DNA of 64,000 nt. Origin: Catonia carolina. Taxonomy: Eukaryota > Arthropoda > Insecta > Hemiptera > Achilidae. The translations under genes were made by a program, and so were the position numbers. Positions 13,501 to 26,400 of this stretch are shown here, piece after piece (positions within the stretch are counted from its first letter, which is position 1; the number at the start of each line of letters is the position of its first letter). The DNA is taken from the NCBI GenBank assembly GCA_035578175.1, contig JAQMRL010000001.1, positions 51,235,553 through 51,299,552 on the forward strand, written 5' to 3'. The notes beneath the pieces are model-generated. The model was not told the origin of the DNA, did no database searches, and worked only from the letters and a program-made list of their open reading frames with translations.

Positions 13501-16500
13501 TGCTGATGAATGGAATGCTTCTAAATAGAAATTCTTGGAAACACAGTCAAAACTGAAAAGGTCTTTACTAACGCCTATCAGTGATTCTTTTAACTATGTT
13601 GTGGATTGTTCTGGTCAAGCAGAGATTTTACCAGCGTTTCTATTGTGTCTTATTATGTAGAAAATCTAAACCTTTGGAAATGACCACCGCCACAGGTATT
13701 TAAGGCACTAGCCCTCTTTATTGGCAAGTTCAGAGAATTGAGTTCAATTCAAGTTGCCACATGTTTATGAATGAGTATTGTTAGGAAGTGTTTGTTTTTA
13801 TTGAAACAAGTACGTTAAGGAAAAGGTCTTTGTACTGTACATAAACATTGTAATTGGTAAAACAATGTACGAGTCAATTGTTAAATGTAAAATAATCTCA
13901 ATTATAGTTGTCAGTTTAAACATACATTTTGTCATTAACTTTATTGTAATTTAGCGCAATAATTATTTGTAATTTATAACCTTGTAAATAAATAATTGTT
14001 TAAAGGAAGCTTGTTTCTTATAATCAGATCCCAACGAATTTCCTCGGCTTTAGTGTTGCGATATATTTGACTAGCTGATTAGACAAGTTTAAGAGTTGAT
14101 TCAAATTTATATTTTCTCAAAGCAATCGCCAATCATTTGCAAATCTGAAGAAGCATGATTGTGTGTATATAGTTTTTTAACAGCAGAAAGTAATTAAACA
14201 AAAGTAAATACAGGTTTTTGTGGGACTCACCCAATCATACCAATGCCATACTGCTATTGAATGTTCGGGAAGATCAAAATCATACAATTTTTTGAAATTT
14301 TCTTCCTCTTGCCTTCTCACAATTAGTTTTCCATAAAGTCCATCAGATTCTTGAAATGCTAAGCACAGAAAAAATATCAATTTATACAGTACAATTTGTT
14401 ACCTGTAGATTTTATAACTTCAAGATTTTTAGTTTAGTTTTAATTTCATGTAGCTACTCTGATGATGGTGGATTGACCAAAACATGTCAGTAGAAGTGGG
14501 ATGACATAAAAAAAGTAAAAAAAAACAAAAACAAGAGATATAGCAGCTGCAACAGGTAACAATAGGATTGAATACAGGCTGCAGTAAGCATTACAAAGAT
14601 TTACAAATAATTACGTAAAACACTCTTTAATTATTTTAATTTTCTTACTTATTTGTAAAATTTACAGAAAAAGATATAAATACACTCTAAGGAAAATGCT
14701 GGTAGGTAAAGTGAGGAAGGAGACTGTTTAAAGTTTTATTACATATTGATTCTTCCAATTTTAACGTATAGTTTGAAGTTTTTGACCCTAACTGCTTGTC
14801 AAGAGTTGTCAAGAGAAGGGACAGCTGAGACGAGATTGTTTAGACCCTAAGCTACGGATTTGTTATTGATTGCTGGACTGACAAAGGAATAATGAAATGA
14901 AGCACAAAGTAATATACCAGGAGACGGTTAGAATGGTATCCTCATAGAATGGTATCCTAGAAGGGTTCAGAATCCCGCTGTGTGTTTTGTCATGTTGTGG
15001 CATCAGCTAATTTTAATCCCTATTATATTTCGATAAAGGTGGTCACTTTTTTCCGACAGTGTTCTCTCTCTGTCACTCTTCACAGTGTTTTCTGTCTTCT
15101 TCTACTCTACCTGCTACCTGCGGGTCCCCCTACGTGCCCAACCCTTAACAATTCAATAATAATAATAAAACTACATTAACGTATCAATGCTTACAGAGCT
15201 CATTTTAGAAAAAGATCTAAATTCATGTAAGAAAATTATTTTATCTTTAATCTATTTGAATGTGTGCTGGTTTTTAATTACGCTGTATTATTAAACAGCA
15301 TAATTTTAAATAGTACGTACTCATCTTTAGCGGCAGTAATTCCAACTGCCGCTAAATTATTTTTTTCAGATTAAATATCTTGGTTTATTCAAATTATTTT
15401 AAGAAATGAAACCATAGTTTTTTCTGTAGGTTATCAGACGAAAAAATTACAAATTTACAAGGACAAATTTAATTTTTATTTACACAATTTACAAAACCAA
15501 CTTATATTTCAAATAGTACTTAAATAACAGTTTAATTTTAATTGGTCTTACAGTAGGTAACATTTTTTAACAAATTACATTAAAACGTAATAATATCACT
15601 TAAAATAATATACATTTAATGAACTAAATTAATTTTCTTAACTAAAATTAATTCTTAATTTCAGTATAATTTACATAATAACATAATTTACATAGCATAA
15701 TTCTGCCCTACTAAGCCAAAAAGCCGTAACTGCAAACAAATTAAATTTGAGTTTTGAACTGATTCTTATGTTTAAAAGTATGAGAAATCCAAAAAAACTA
15801 AGCCAAAATACCGTATCTACAACCTTATACGACCTTATCTACCAACCAAAACCTGTGGTAACAGTAACTACATTTTCTAGGCTAAAAAGCCGTAACTACA
15901 CTGCAGATATTGATAAATAACAAGAAGTTTGTAAAATAAACCCTGTTTCTCTTTAGAATAAATCATTCACAGATGATTTTGAAATGAATAACAGCTGATC
16001 TAAAATGCCGGGAAATTGTCTGCTTCCCTCCAGTTTGGCCGACCAAGACTCTGGTAAAACTTTTTTTGTTTATTGAAATTTTAAATGAGTCTTAAGAAAT
16101 TTTTTCCCACTTCACTTGGTTATGATTTAAACAATGACAAATTGGTTTATAATGTTCTCAACCAAGATTTGAGGGACTTAACACCCAAATAAGACAGACG
16201 GGGTAAACACGAACCTCACAATAAAATAGATAGGGCAGTTATTATAGATCATATGTTGAAATACAATCCCTGTGTGTCACATTACAGAAGAGAACGTGGC
16301 CCGAAAAGACTGCACCTGCCAACATACATTAACATCCAACAAATGCACACGGATTTTCAAAATGAAAATAAAGAACTTCCGCGTTCATATGATTTATACA
16401 GATATGTTCTTTCTGAATTAAATTTATCTTTCACCAAACTTGGACACGAATAGTGTCGAAACTGTACTACGTATAGAAATCATGATGTTGACCACAGCAA

Positions 16501-19500
16501 GATTCCAAGTGATTCATGCTCTGAATGCCAAAAGTGCCTGTTACATAAGGAAAAATACACTGCAACCCGAAAAGCATATCAAAATTGTGCAGATAAACAA
16601 AATTTATAACATTACCATTACCAACTTGACGGAACGGTTGCATTTTCCATGGATCTGCAAAAAATTCTAATGCTTCCGCAGATTGAACAATTCAAACAAG
16701 TTCTTTCTACATAAAGGATTGTTGTATTCCATGAGTCAATTGTTCCGGTAGGAACAAAACAGAAAGAAATAAAGCCAATTGCGTGTATTTGGCACGAGGC
16801 TATCTCTGGTAGAAAACAAGAAGATATTTGCAGTGTGCTGCACAAATTTTTTGGTGTTAATAGAGATGCCAACAAGATCGTTTTATGGATGGACAACTGT
16901 GCATCTCAGAACAAAAATTGGCCTATGTTTTAATTTATAGTAGGGATGGTCAATTCCAATGAAATAGCTGCAGACATCAAATAAATTAATTATTTAGAAC
17001 CTGGTCATAGATTTATGTCTGCTGATCATTTTCATCACCAGGTAACGAAGCAGTTAAAATTAAAGGGGAAAGTCTATGATTTTGAAAATGCTATAAATAA
17101 AAGCAATTCAGGGAAAGTTATTGTTATGACTTTACAGCCTACTGATTTTTTCCAGGCATTTGATTATTCATCGGACTACAAAATAAGGAAAACAATTCCT
17201 AGACCGTATTTAGTGAAATGATTCAGGTATTATTTACACAAGGGTTTTTAGGTTTAGATTATAGAACCTCATTTTCTGGTGAGCCTCAAAAGCTCTAATT
17301 TTTAAAGACTGGTTATCTTAAAAAGAAGTCTGTTCCCAAACCAGAAAAAATAACAAAAGCTAGAGGTGTTAAGATGGCTAAAAAAGCAGAAATTATTACT
17401 AAGCTTCTACATCTAATGCCCCCTAATCGACACGCATTCCGGCAAAATCTCCCAGCAGGCAATGAACCTGATCTTATAACCGATTTATAAATGGATGTTT
17501 TTTTTTGTAAATATTTAGGTAATTTTGTATTGTAATTGTATTTATATTTAGGTAAGTAAGGTTTGTTTAACATTTAGTTTAATATTTAGTGTAGTATATT
17601 AATTGTAATAAATTTTGTAATTTTTAAAATTAGTTAAAATATATAAATATTTTAATACACACAATATCCTACCAATCTATTTACGATAATTTTTACGTAA
17701 TGGTGTCAGTTTACTTTCCAGTGAAACAGTTCCTCTAGTGAAAAATATTGAAGTAAATTTCGTTACTGTTATTGGGCTTCGTATTTTAGGAACAAAATCA
17801 GCGTTTTACTTAGCCAAAAAGGAGTAACTGCAGTTACCCCTTTTTGGCTTCTTATAACACGAATGCCTGTAACTGTATCTGCATGAATTTTAATAAAAAA
17901 AGCTTTTAGAAAAAACTGAAGTATTTTTCTGATTCTTTGGCGTAAAATATGCACGAAACAATCGGAAGTCGGATAACCTGCATATTTTTAACAAGTGGCT
18001 TAGGCCAAAATGCAAAATCCTCATTTCTCGCATATCATAATCTATGCAGTTACGGCTTTTTGGCTTAGCAGGGTAGATAATTTAAGTATATTTTGGACGT
18101 GTACGTATTAAATAATATGTACATATCAAATAAAATAATTTAAAAAAACTAAACATTAAGAATGCAATAACAAAAAAACTACACAAAATAGGAAAACCAA
18201 TTAATAGAAACTTAACATATAAAATAAATCTGTAGTGATAGGTATAAAGATCTTAAGTCAAAAATTGTCGGTTTTGAGTTAAGTGCACTACCCAGTTCAG
18301 AAAAGTTTTCTCTTTTCATTAGTGCTAAGGGCTTAAGTGTAGCTATATCCTGAAGGAAATTATGTGAAAGGTCTAAATGGCTTTTTAAAAATTTTCTCTT
18401 CGCGTAACGGCATAAAAGTCTCAATTGTAAATGATACCCTTAGATTTAGTTTCTCAGTCTTTTATATTTTGTACAGAAGGTATTAAGTTGAGTTGAGACT
18501 GTTAGGCTATACCAACAGTAGTTTATTTAGTTTCTCACTCTTGTTTAGCTGTACAAAAAGGTGGTAAGTTGGGTAAGTTGAGTTAACCAACATATCAATT
18601 GTCGAATATCAATTCGTGAGATCAAATGGAAACAAAATCAATTTGAAGGGTTGATATGACAAGAAATCTAATGTTCGACTTTGGAGTCCTGTTAAAACCG
18701 TTCTGGTAGTTAGGAAAGTAAACATTAAGAAGACCCTTTTAGATGACATGATGTACAATGGTTAAGATATCATAAAAGACAAGAAGGTGCATATTATAAT
18801 GCACTATTATCGGGAGAGCCTTTAAGATGATCCGTTCAATCAAATAAACTTTCTTCGAAGAGGAAAGAAGGGTCTTCATAGTGTAAGTATAAGCCCTAAA
18901 TATGAATAAGAGGTTTTAGTTCAGAAGAAAAGTCGAAAGGGTTACTTGAACTGCTTGAACTTGTACTAAAGATTTGTCATGATGTTTATTTAAATTAAGA
19001 AATAACAACTCTGCTGCTAAATGTATTGATCCTGACCTGGTACAAATACAACCAGATGAAATTTAAGACCAAAAGTAAAAACCTAACTTAATGTTGCTTA
19101 TTTTTACATAATATTTCTATTTGTTTGAAAAATATTTGTGTGAATTATAAATTAAACTTAATTTTAACCATTATTTTTATGATGAGACTTTTTTATAAAA
19201 TGTCTAACTTGCTCGTTTAAAAAGTGTATGGAGAGCTTTAGGATCTAAAAGAAATATATTAGGAAAAAATGTTATTGTAGTTTTAGCTACAGTTGTGTAA
19301 CAAAATCTGCTATAATTAGAGGTTCTATACTATGTTATCTTTAATTAATCTTTATTATCTTTATAAATTTTAGCATACTTCTAATTTTAAAATCTGAACC
19401 TTTCAATTTCCAATTTCAGAAAAATAGATTGGAAATGCGGGGTATGGGTGTTACTATTCATGTTGCTAGTTTGTGTACGTGACATCCTGTCGACTGTCTA

Positions 19501-20375
19501 CCTAAATTGATAGACTGCAATGTTAATTCAGGTAGACAGTCAGATTCAGGCAACATGGGTAGTAGCGCCCCCCCCCCCCCGCATTTCCAAGTCTATTTTC
19601 AAAATTCTAAAAATTCTACCACAACATTGGCCAATCGATATTTCATGTCATTAACTTATGTGTACTAAGTTTTTTACGCTGAATAAAACGATAGTTTGCC
19701 CGTGCCCAACGGTCGAGCGGTTACCGAGATAGCTACCAAGATAGTTACCGAGATAGTTACCAAGGGTTTAGAATATTTTTAATAAATCAAAATTTAAATA
19801 ACTTACGATTTTGAAATTTTGTACACGCTGTAAGAATATAATTTTCCATGTTGTTTTAAAATTTCAAACTTTTCGGTCAAATACTTATCGAGTACACGCC
19901 TCTAAACGCATAAAATTTGTTGCGGTATCAAAAAAAACCGGGTCTTTTTGTCTTCCAATCTTGATATGGCAATTTTTAAACAATATTAAAAATATACGAC
20001 TGTTATAAGTCAACGCAGAATAAAATGAGCTAAATTTTTATGTAAAGTATGTTGAAATACGACTTATAATTTTGGAGATGCAAAGGTTCAAACTCGGGTG
20101 TCTATAATTATGAAACCGATAGTAGTATATACCTACCGTAAGACTAAACCGACCAATCAGGAACACAAATCAGCGTACTGAACCGTGTAAACTACAATTT
20201 TTAGTAAACTTTACGTAATTCTCTTGCCTATATGAATATATAGGAAGAAAATTATTGTTTTCATGTCGATTTTAAGAAATAGAGTTTTCACCGGATCTAC
20301 ACGTTTCAGACCCCCTGAATCCAAAAAACATGTTTTTAGCGATTGGTCTGAGTGTGTGTACGCGCGCGCGTGTAT

Positions 20376-20407
<32 letters not shown>

Positions 20408-23400
20408 TTGAACAGAATATCTCAAGAACGGAAAATCGTACGAACTTGAAACTTAAAACTTAAGTTACATACTACTACCGGACCCGACACGAACATTTTC
20501 ATCAAAATCGGTCAACCGAAAGTAGTTGTTTATTCGAGTAATTTTTCACTTTTTTGCGATTTTCTCAAAAACGGGTCCTACGATTTTTTTTAAAATCGCC
20601 TGGTTTACTAAATTGTTTATGCTCTACAAGATAGGGTAGGCGCCATGTTTGCTGATATTCTTGGTGAGGCTGTTTTCACGTACAACAATACTTTTTTTAA
20701 ATTGCAGGTTTAATATGCATTTTAGCGCAAAAATTTATATAATAAATGTTGTAGAGAATTTAAAATCATACAACTTTTATTCCAAACATTGTTTTGTATA
20801 ACGCTTAGTTTATCGGTAATTAGCGATTTTCTGTTTTTTCTCACGAAAACGTGTGAAAAATCGAATTTTTTAAGATTTCGGCTTAGTATGCATTTTACGA
20901 CAAAAGTGTATATAATCAAATTTATAGAAAATTAAGAAATCTACAACTTTCATTTTAAGCATTTTTCTCTACAGAGCCTAGGTTAGCGTGAAAGAGTGAT
21001 TTTCCGTATTTTTAAGCCAAACTGAGATTGATTTTTATTTTCCGTTTTTCAAGCATGATTAAAATATTGTTAGGTGAATAATGATTAAATAAGTTAGGCA
21101 TAAATTAGGTTAGGTTTATTTGAGGTTCGTTTTTTGTTTATTTCTAATGCTTTATTACCAATGTTAGGTTTATTGTTAATTATTTGCATTGGCAAGAGAA
21201 AGTTGTGTGAGTGTTTCACACCAGATTTTTTAGCTTTGAATCGTTCGGGTGTACATTTTTAGCATTTTATCGAGAGAAATCATTAGTTTTAGGTTTGTGT
21301 AATATTTGTCTTCATTTCGTGTTATTGGAACCGTATTTATCTGAATTATTTCTGTTATTGGTGATGTTATTCGAATTCACGTTAGTATGGTTATTCTCGA
21401 TAGTTGTACACGGCTCATAACCAACGCTGTTACTCGATTGCATAGCAGCCTTACGCCTTACTTAACGCAAAAATAATTATGTTCGTTGATCTTTTCTTGG
21501 AATAGTTTAAAACATAAAGTAAACTACTTCTGGTGAGCACAATGAAACTCAGTACCAGAAGACATTATTTTAAAGAAAATATTCAATATTTTAGTACAAT
21601 TGATAATAAATAATGACCGAACAAAGAAATATAATGTGGATTTACAACTAGTGCCAATACTCACTTTATAACATAAGTAGTACTAATAGTAATTACCTAT
21701 ATCGCAGTTGAAAAGGCGATACAGGCAACACTGTCGGACTTTAGTACGTCTTTGATTTAACAAATTAACCGAATTAACAAATTAATCTTTGTTATACAAA
21801 TTAACCGCAAAAGTAATGTTCATTTGTACAAAATATACGCCGGACGCAGCAACCACTTAGTTTAGATGGAGTTTATAATGCTGGTGAAATAAAACTAATT
21901 TTTTTCATTCTTATTATTCATGTTATACATGAATACTTGGCTAAATTTGAAATTGAAGCCAGGCTGCACCCCTATATCTCTTTTCATAATTTAATATATT
22001 TATAGCTCCTTCAGGTGGACGCCATAGAGTAGGGAATCCGAAAAGACGTCACAACGATGGTGAGATGTATAATATATATATGTATTATTTTATTAAACAT
22101 TATTTTCCTTTGTTTGCACCACTACATATGATAATGAACAGCCAAAACAAAACAAGATTAAATATAAACTCACCTCGGAGTACTATATTGTTTCGAGATC
22201 TTTCGCCTCTCACGGAGACATCATCAGGAATTAAAAGACACTAAACACATATATAACAAAAAACATTAAAACACTTATGGTCAACGACCACGTCAATTAT
22301 TCCCTATATCATAAACCATTCCGCGCGCGGTTATTCGACCGAATAACTTTGTTATATATGTGTTTAGTGTCTTTTAATTCCTGATGATGTCTCCGTGAGA
22401 GGCGAAAGATCTCGAAACAATATAGTACTCCGAGGTGAGTTTATATTTAATCTTGTTTTGTTTTGGCTGTTCATTATCATATATATATATATGTATATAC
22501 ATCCTACATCCCACTAACAATTCTGCGTCCTTTCAAAAAGCATGCATTTCGCACATCGCTTATTTGAAGAGTATATTCAACTTTGATGAGAGTATATAGG
22601 GTATTTGTTACACTTACACCCAGAGTTTTGGTATTGGTTTGTCGTAATATTAAAAATTGAGCATTTTTTTATTTAATTCACTGTGATATCAATTCAGACT
22701 CCTTTCGAACTGCAGTAATTTCGCGTCCGTACAAATTACCGACAGTTTCGCGTCCGGCATCGTTCCCGCTATTATGACTTATAGCCTGCAACAGTGTAAA
22801 CGATGTTGCCATGTCGTACCGGCACCTGTACGGTATCTTTTGCCACTTCTACGTGTTGTACTGATTGTAGTTAGATATTCACATCTCACCCTAGTACTTC
22901 TCCACACAAGACCATCGAATGAAAACAATTCGTTCTCGGACGGAATCCAATCCAGTCATCAAAATAATTATTATTTGTAGCCTATTATTTTGAAATGTAT
23001 TTTAAATAGGTACTTATTTTAAATCAATGTAAAACCAGAATAATTAAACAAAGTATATGTTTTATTTGTTAAAGTTACTTAAAATATCTTAACTGTTACA
23101 AATACAGTCAATCCTCCTCATTTGAAATCCTCCCTAAATCGAATATAATTGTATGCTATCCCCTTGAAAATCCTCCTTAATATGAATTAAATTACCTCGC
23201 TATTCGAAAATTTTCGAGAGTTTCATGGTCATATATACTGTATAAATACATTTTTTGATACATTATTATTAAAATAATTACAAAATCTACAATTTACACA
23301 TTGTACATGATTTATAATGAAACATGCGTTAAAATCACAACAATAAGGACATAGTAAGCGTAGTACAAAACTACAAACAGCTTATGAAAAAATTGAAAAT

Positions 23401-26400
23401 GCAGTTAATTTTTAAGTTTGAAGAAACCAGACAGAAACACAAGCAATTACACTTTTTACAAAACATTATTGTCACAAAACCTTACGACCAAATAAGAATA
23501 TAGCAAGCGTAGTACAAAGCTACAATACACATCAGGAAAAATTTAAAATTCAGTTAATTTTTAAGTCAGAAGAAACCAGACGAAAGCAAAAAAATTATTA
23601 GTTAAGCTAAATAGGTAATGCAGTCTTTCCTTCTTTGGTGTATGATTTTCGTACGAACTGGTTAAAAAAATACCGTAGCTGTAGGCCTATTCATTTACAT
23701 TAAGCAATATTTTACTTCGTTAAAATTTCTAAAATTTTCGGTACCTAATTTATTTTTCATTACCTGTAGGCTGACCTAACTTATCGTTTGTAGGTATGGT
23801 TGTACTGTTTACGCGTATCCCAATTTTATTTTACACGTTTTTATGTCGTTTTTTCAATAATTTGTCATATCGTTCTTATAAGTAGACTATTCTTTTGCTT
23901 TTGAGTACTAATAGAGCTTGTAATACCAACACATTTCCTTAATTCATCACAGTATTAAGTAAAAAATAAGAAATAATATAAATAAAAAACCCTGTTGTGA
24001 ATGAAGTGGTGGTGTCATTTTCAGAGTGGAAAATATGTGCTTTTCAGAGGGCCCTGTATGCTGATAAGCGTACTTTTCCGTTCAGTGAGGAAGGCAATCG
24101 TAAACCACCTCACTTCTCGTTTTACTCAGTAAAACCTCTACAGGTTCAAACCAGGCTGATGACCTAAACAACACAAGAAAACAATATTTGTAGAAAACTT
24201 TCCTCAATCAAATTGGTGGTGTATTAATAATTTTGACTTTTGTAATTTAATATTTTATGGAATTACATGAATATTTATTAAAACGTGCAATTTTTAAGTA
24301 CATTTTTTGTTTCGATATTTTACCTCTGTAAATCGAAACCAGCCGGTTCCATCAGATTCGAATTAGGGAGTTTCGACTGTAATTACTACTATAATACGAT
24401 CAATTAGTAGACAATGCAATTAAAATATTTATTTAGTTGACAAAATTATGTAATTCTAAAGCGACATAATTTGTTCAATATTCAAATGGTGTTCTTTTGG
24501 TAATATTCTTTTAGGTGTTCAAATGATTTCATCATTATCATCTGTAAGGATTAGGCTCAATGGCCTGTTCCATTATCCATCTCTTTTTAGGTCTTCCCAA
24601 GCCTCGTTTCTCTCTAGGTTTATATTTCCATGTTTCAGTGGCTGAATCAAAATGATTTTATAAATTTTAAAAAAGTGCGATGGCCAGTAAAATTTCTATA
24701 ACCTTTGAAATGCAGTCCGGTCCAGCTGTAGTTTGTATTTTTATTCTTGTTCCTCAAGTAATGGTAATCTTTGATCTTCAACAAGGTATACATTACTTCT
24801 CGTATCCAGCTGTTTTGTACACGTTGAAGTTTATCCTTTAATAGGCCATTTCCAAGTTTATTTTTCGGCTAAACAACTTTCAGTCATAGTCTTCCAAACC
24901 CTGATATTTTTTCTGCGTTTTCTTTTAAACTATTCAGTGTTATAAAAGCCATGGTGGCCACTTTATGTTGATATCCTTTTGGTTTTTAGTACTTTATTTA
25001 CATCGTCAACCAACCACCCAATCTGGGAATCATTATTACAAATAATGAAATAAATAAACCTTATTGTCACGTAAATTAATGTGCATTATTTATGACAAGT
25101 CAAAATGCTTGGGATAAGGAACTGGAAGGTTATATTGTTACACAGAAGACATAAAGGAGACAGACAAGGCATTCACTTGGAGAGGTCAAGAAAAACTATG
25201 TGAAACCTTGACCAAGACAGCCAAACAATATTCTAGGACCAATTGATTACAAACGAATTCTTAATCGCGTACAGTGTCCTTATTCATAATTGAACTTAAT
25301 AGTTGTTCATTAAAAATGAGTTTTTTTGCTAACGATTAATTTCAATAAGCTTTTTCAGTATCGGGAAATTACAGTCTCTGTTGACCTACACTTTCGGAAC
25401 CCGTAATGGACATTTGCGAGTGTACAGAATTTACTTAAAAAATCAACTAATCTACTAATCTACTCTCTTATCAATTTATTATCTTTTGTAAAAAATTTTC
25501 GCCGTTTTGTAAACATTTTCTCAATGTGGGTATCCTTTGATTTATTGATTTAAATTTACTCGCCCAAGTGACAAATAAAACGCATGTTCTGATTGTCAAT
25601 GGCAACTATCTTTAATAAAATAATAGTACTGTAAGGGGTTGCACATAACGGGCAGGTGGAGTGTTAAATTATTTGCACTCAATTTGCTTGTTCCAGGACT
25701 AAAAAAAATTACTTCTGTTTTTTATCACATGGTAAGCCAAACATATATGCCTGAAGTATTTAAGAACAGAAGAGGTGAAAGTGTAAAATATAATTATCAG
25801 AGTTATCTCCTCTGAGAGTAATGAATTTCATTATGCAGCCAGACCCTGTGGTGAATAACGTGAGGTGTGTCATTTGCAAGGTGGAAAATAGGTGCTTTTC
25901 AGACGGCCTGGTATGCTGATAAGCATATTTTTCAACTCGGCGAGGAAGGCAATTGTAAACCACCTTGTTTTACTTAGCTAAACCTGTAGAAGTTCAAACC
26001 AGGACTGTAAAGTTGGCCCCTATACAAAAATTTCAAAAATTAACTTGTAAAATTGATCGGTCTACATTTTTACCGGTTTATTCCGGAAAATGTTTTGTTT
26101 GTTCCGTCCAAATAAGTGAAAAAATGGTGGGAGGGGCTAACTTCACACTGGCCTTCCCCCCGCTCAACTTTTAAAATTTTTTTGGACTTCATAGACAGAC
26201 CTTCGCTTGTTTCGGATGGTCTTGGAACATATTTTGTTAGTTCCTTTCAAGTAAGCGAGAATATCGAGAAGAACTGGGTGGTGCTAACTTTACACTAATC
26301 CCCCGTACTCAATATTTTAAAGTTTTTTTACATAGCTTGACAGCCCTTCGTTTGTTCCGGATCATTTCGCGAAAATTTCGTTTTTCCCGTTCAAATATGC

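Larger units (their letters stand above)
15703..18076 (+). mobile_element. DNA transposon with 32-bp TIRs and 6-bp target duplication
   Basis: Left end CTGCCCTACTAAGCCAAAAA... (15703-15734) and right end (18045-18076) are inverted copies with two mismatches in 32. ATAATT flanks both sides directly (15697-15702 and 18077-18082). Degenerate copies of the 'AAGCCAAAAAGCCGTAACT' end occur near 15790, 15880 and 17812-17849. Inside is a broken gene of an uncharacterised arthropod family (16193-17490). Length 2374 bp. It matches no superfamily that I can name with confidence. Confidence 0.75.

Noticed and set aside
22381..22407. Calling a functional hammerhead ribozyme
   Set aside because: Only the core bases match; stem II pairing next to the core looks poor by eye, so it is kept as a question, not a feature.
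25965..26298. Two overlapping plus-strand frames
   Set aside because: Fall inside the degenerate tandem array and change frame between units.
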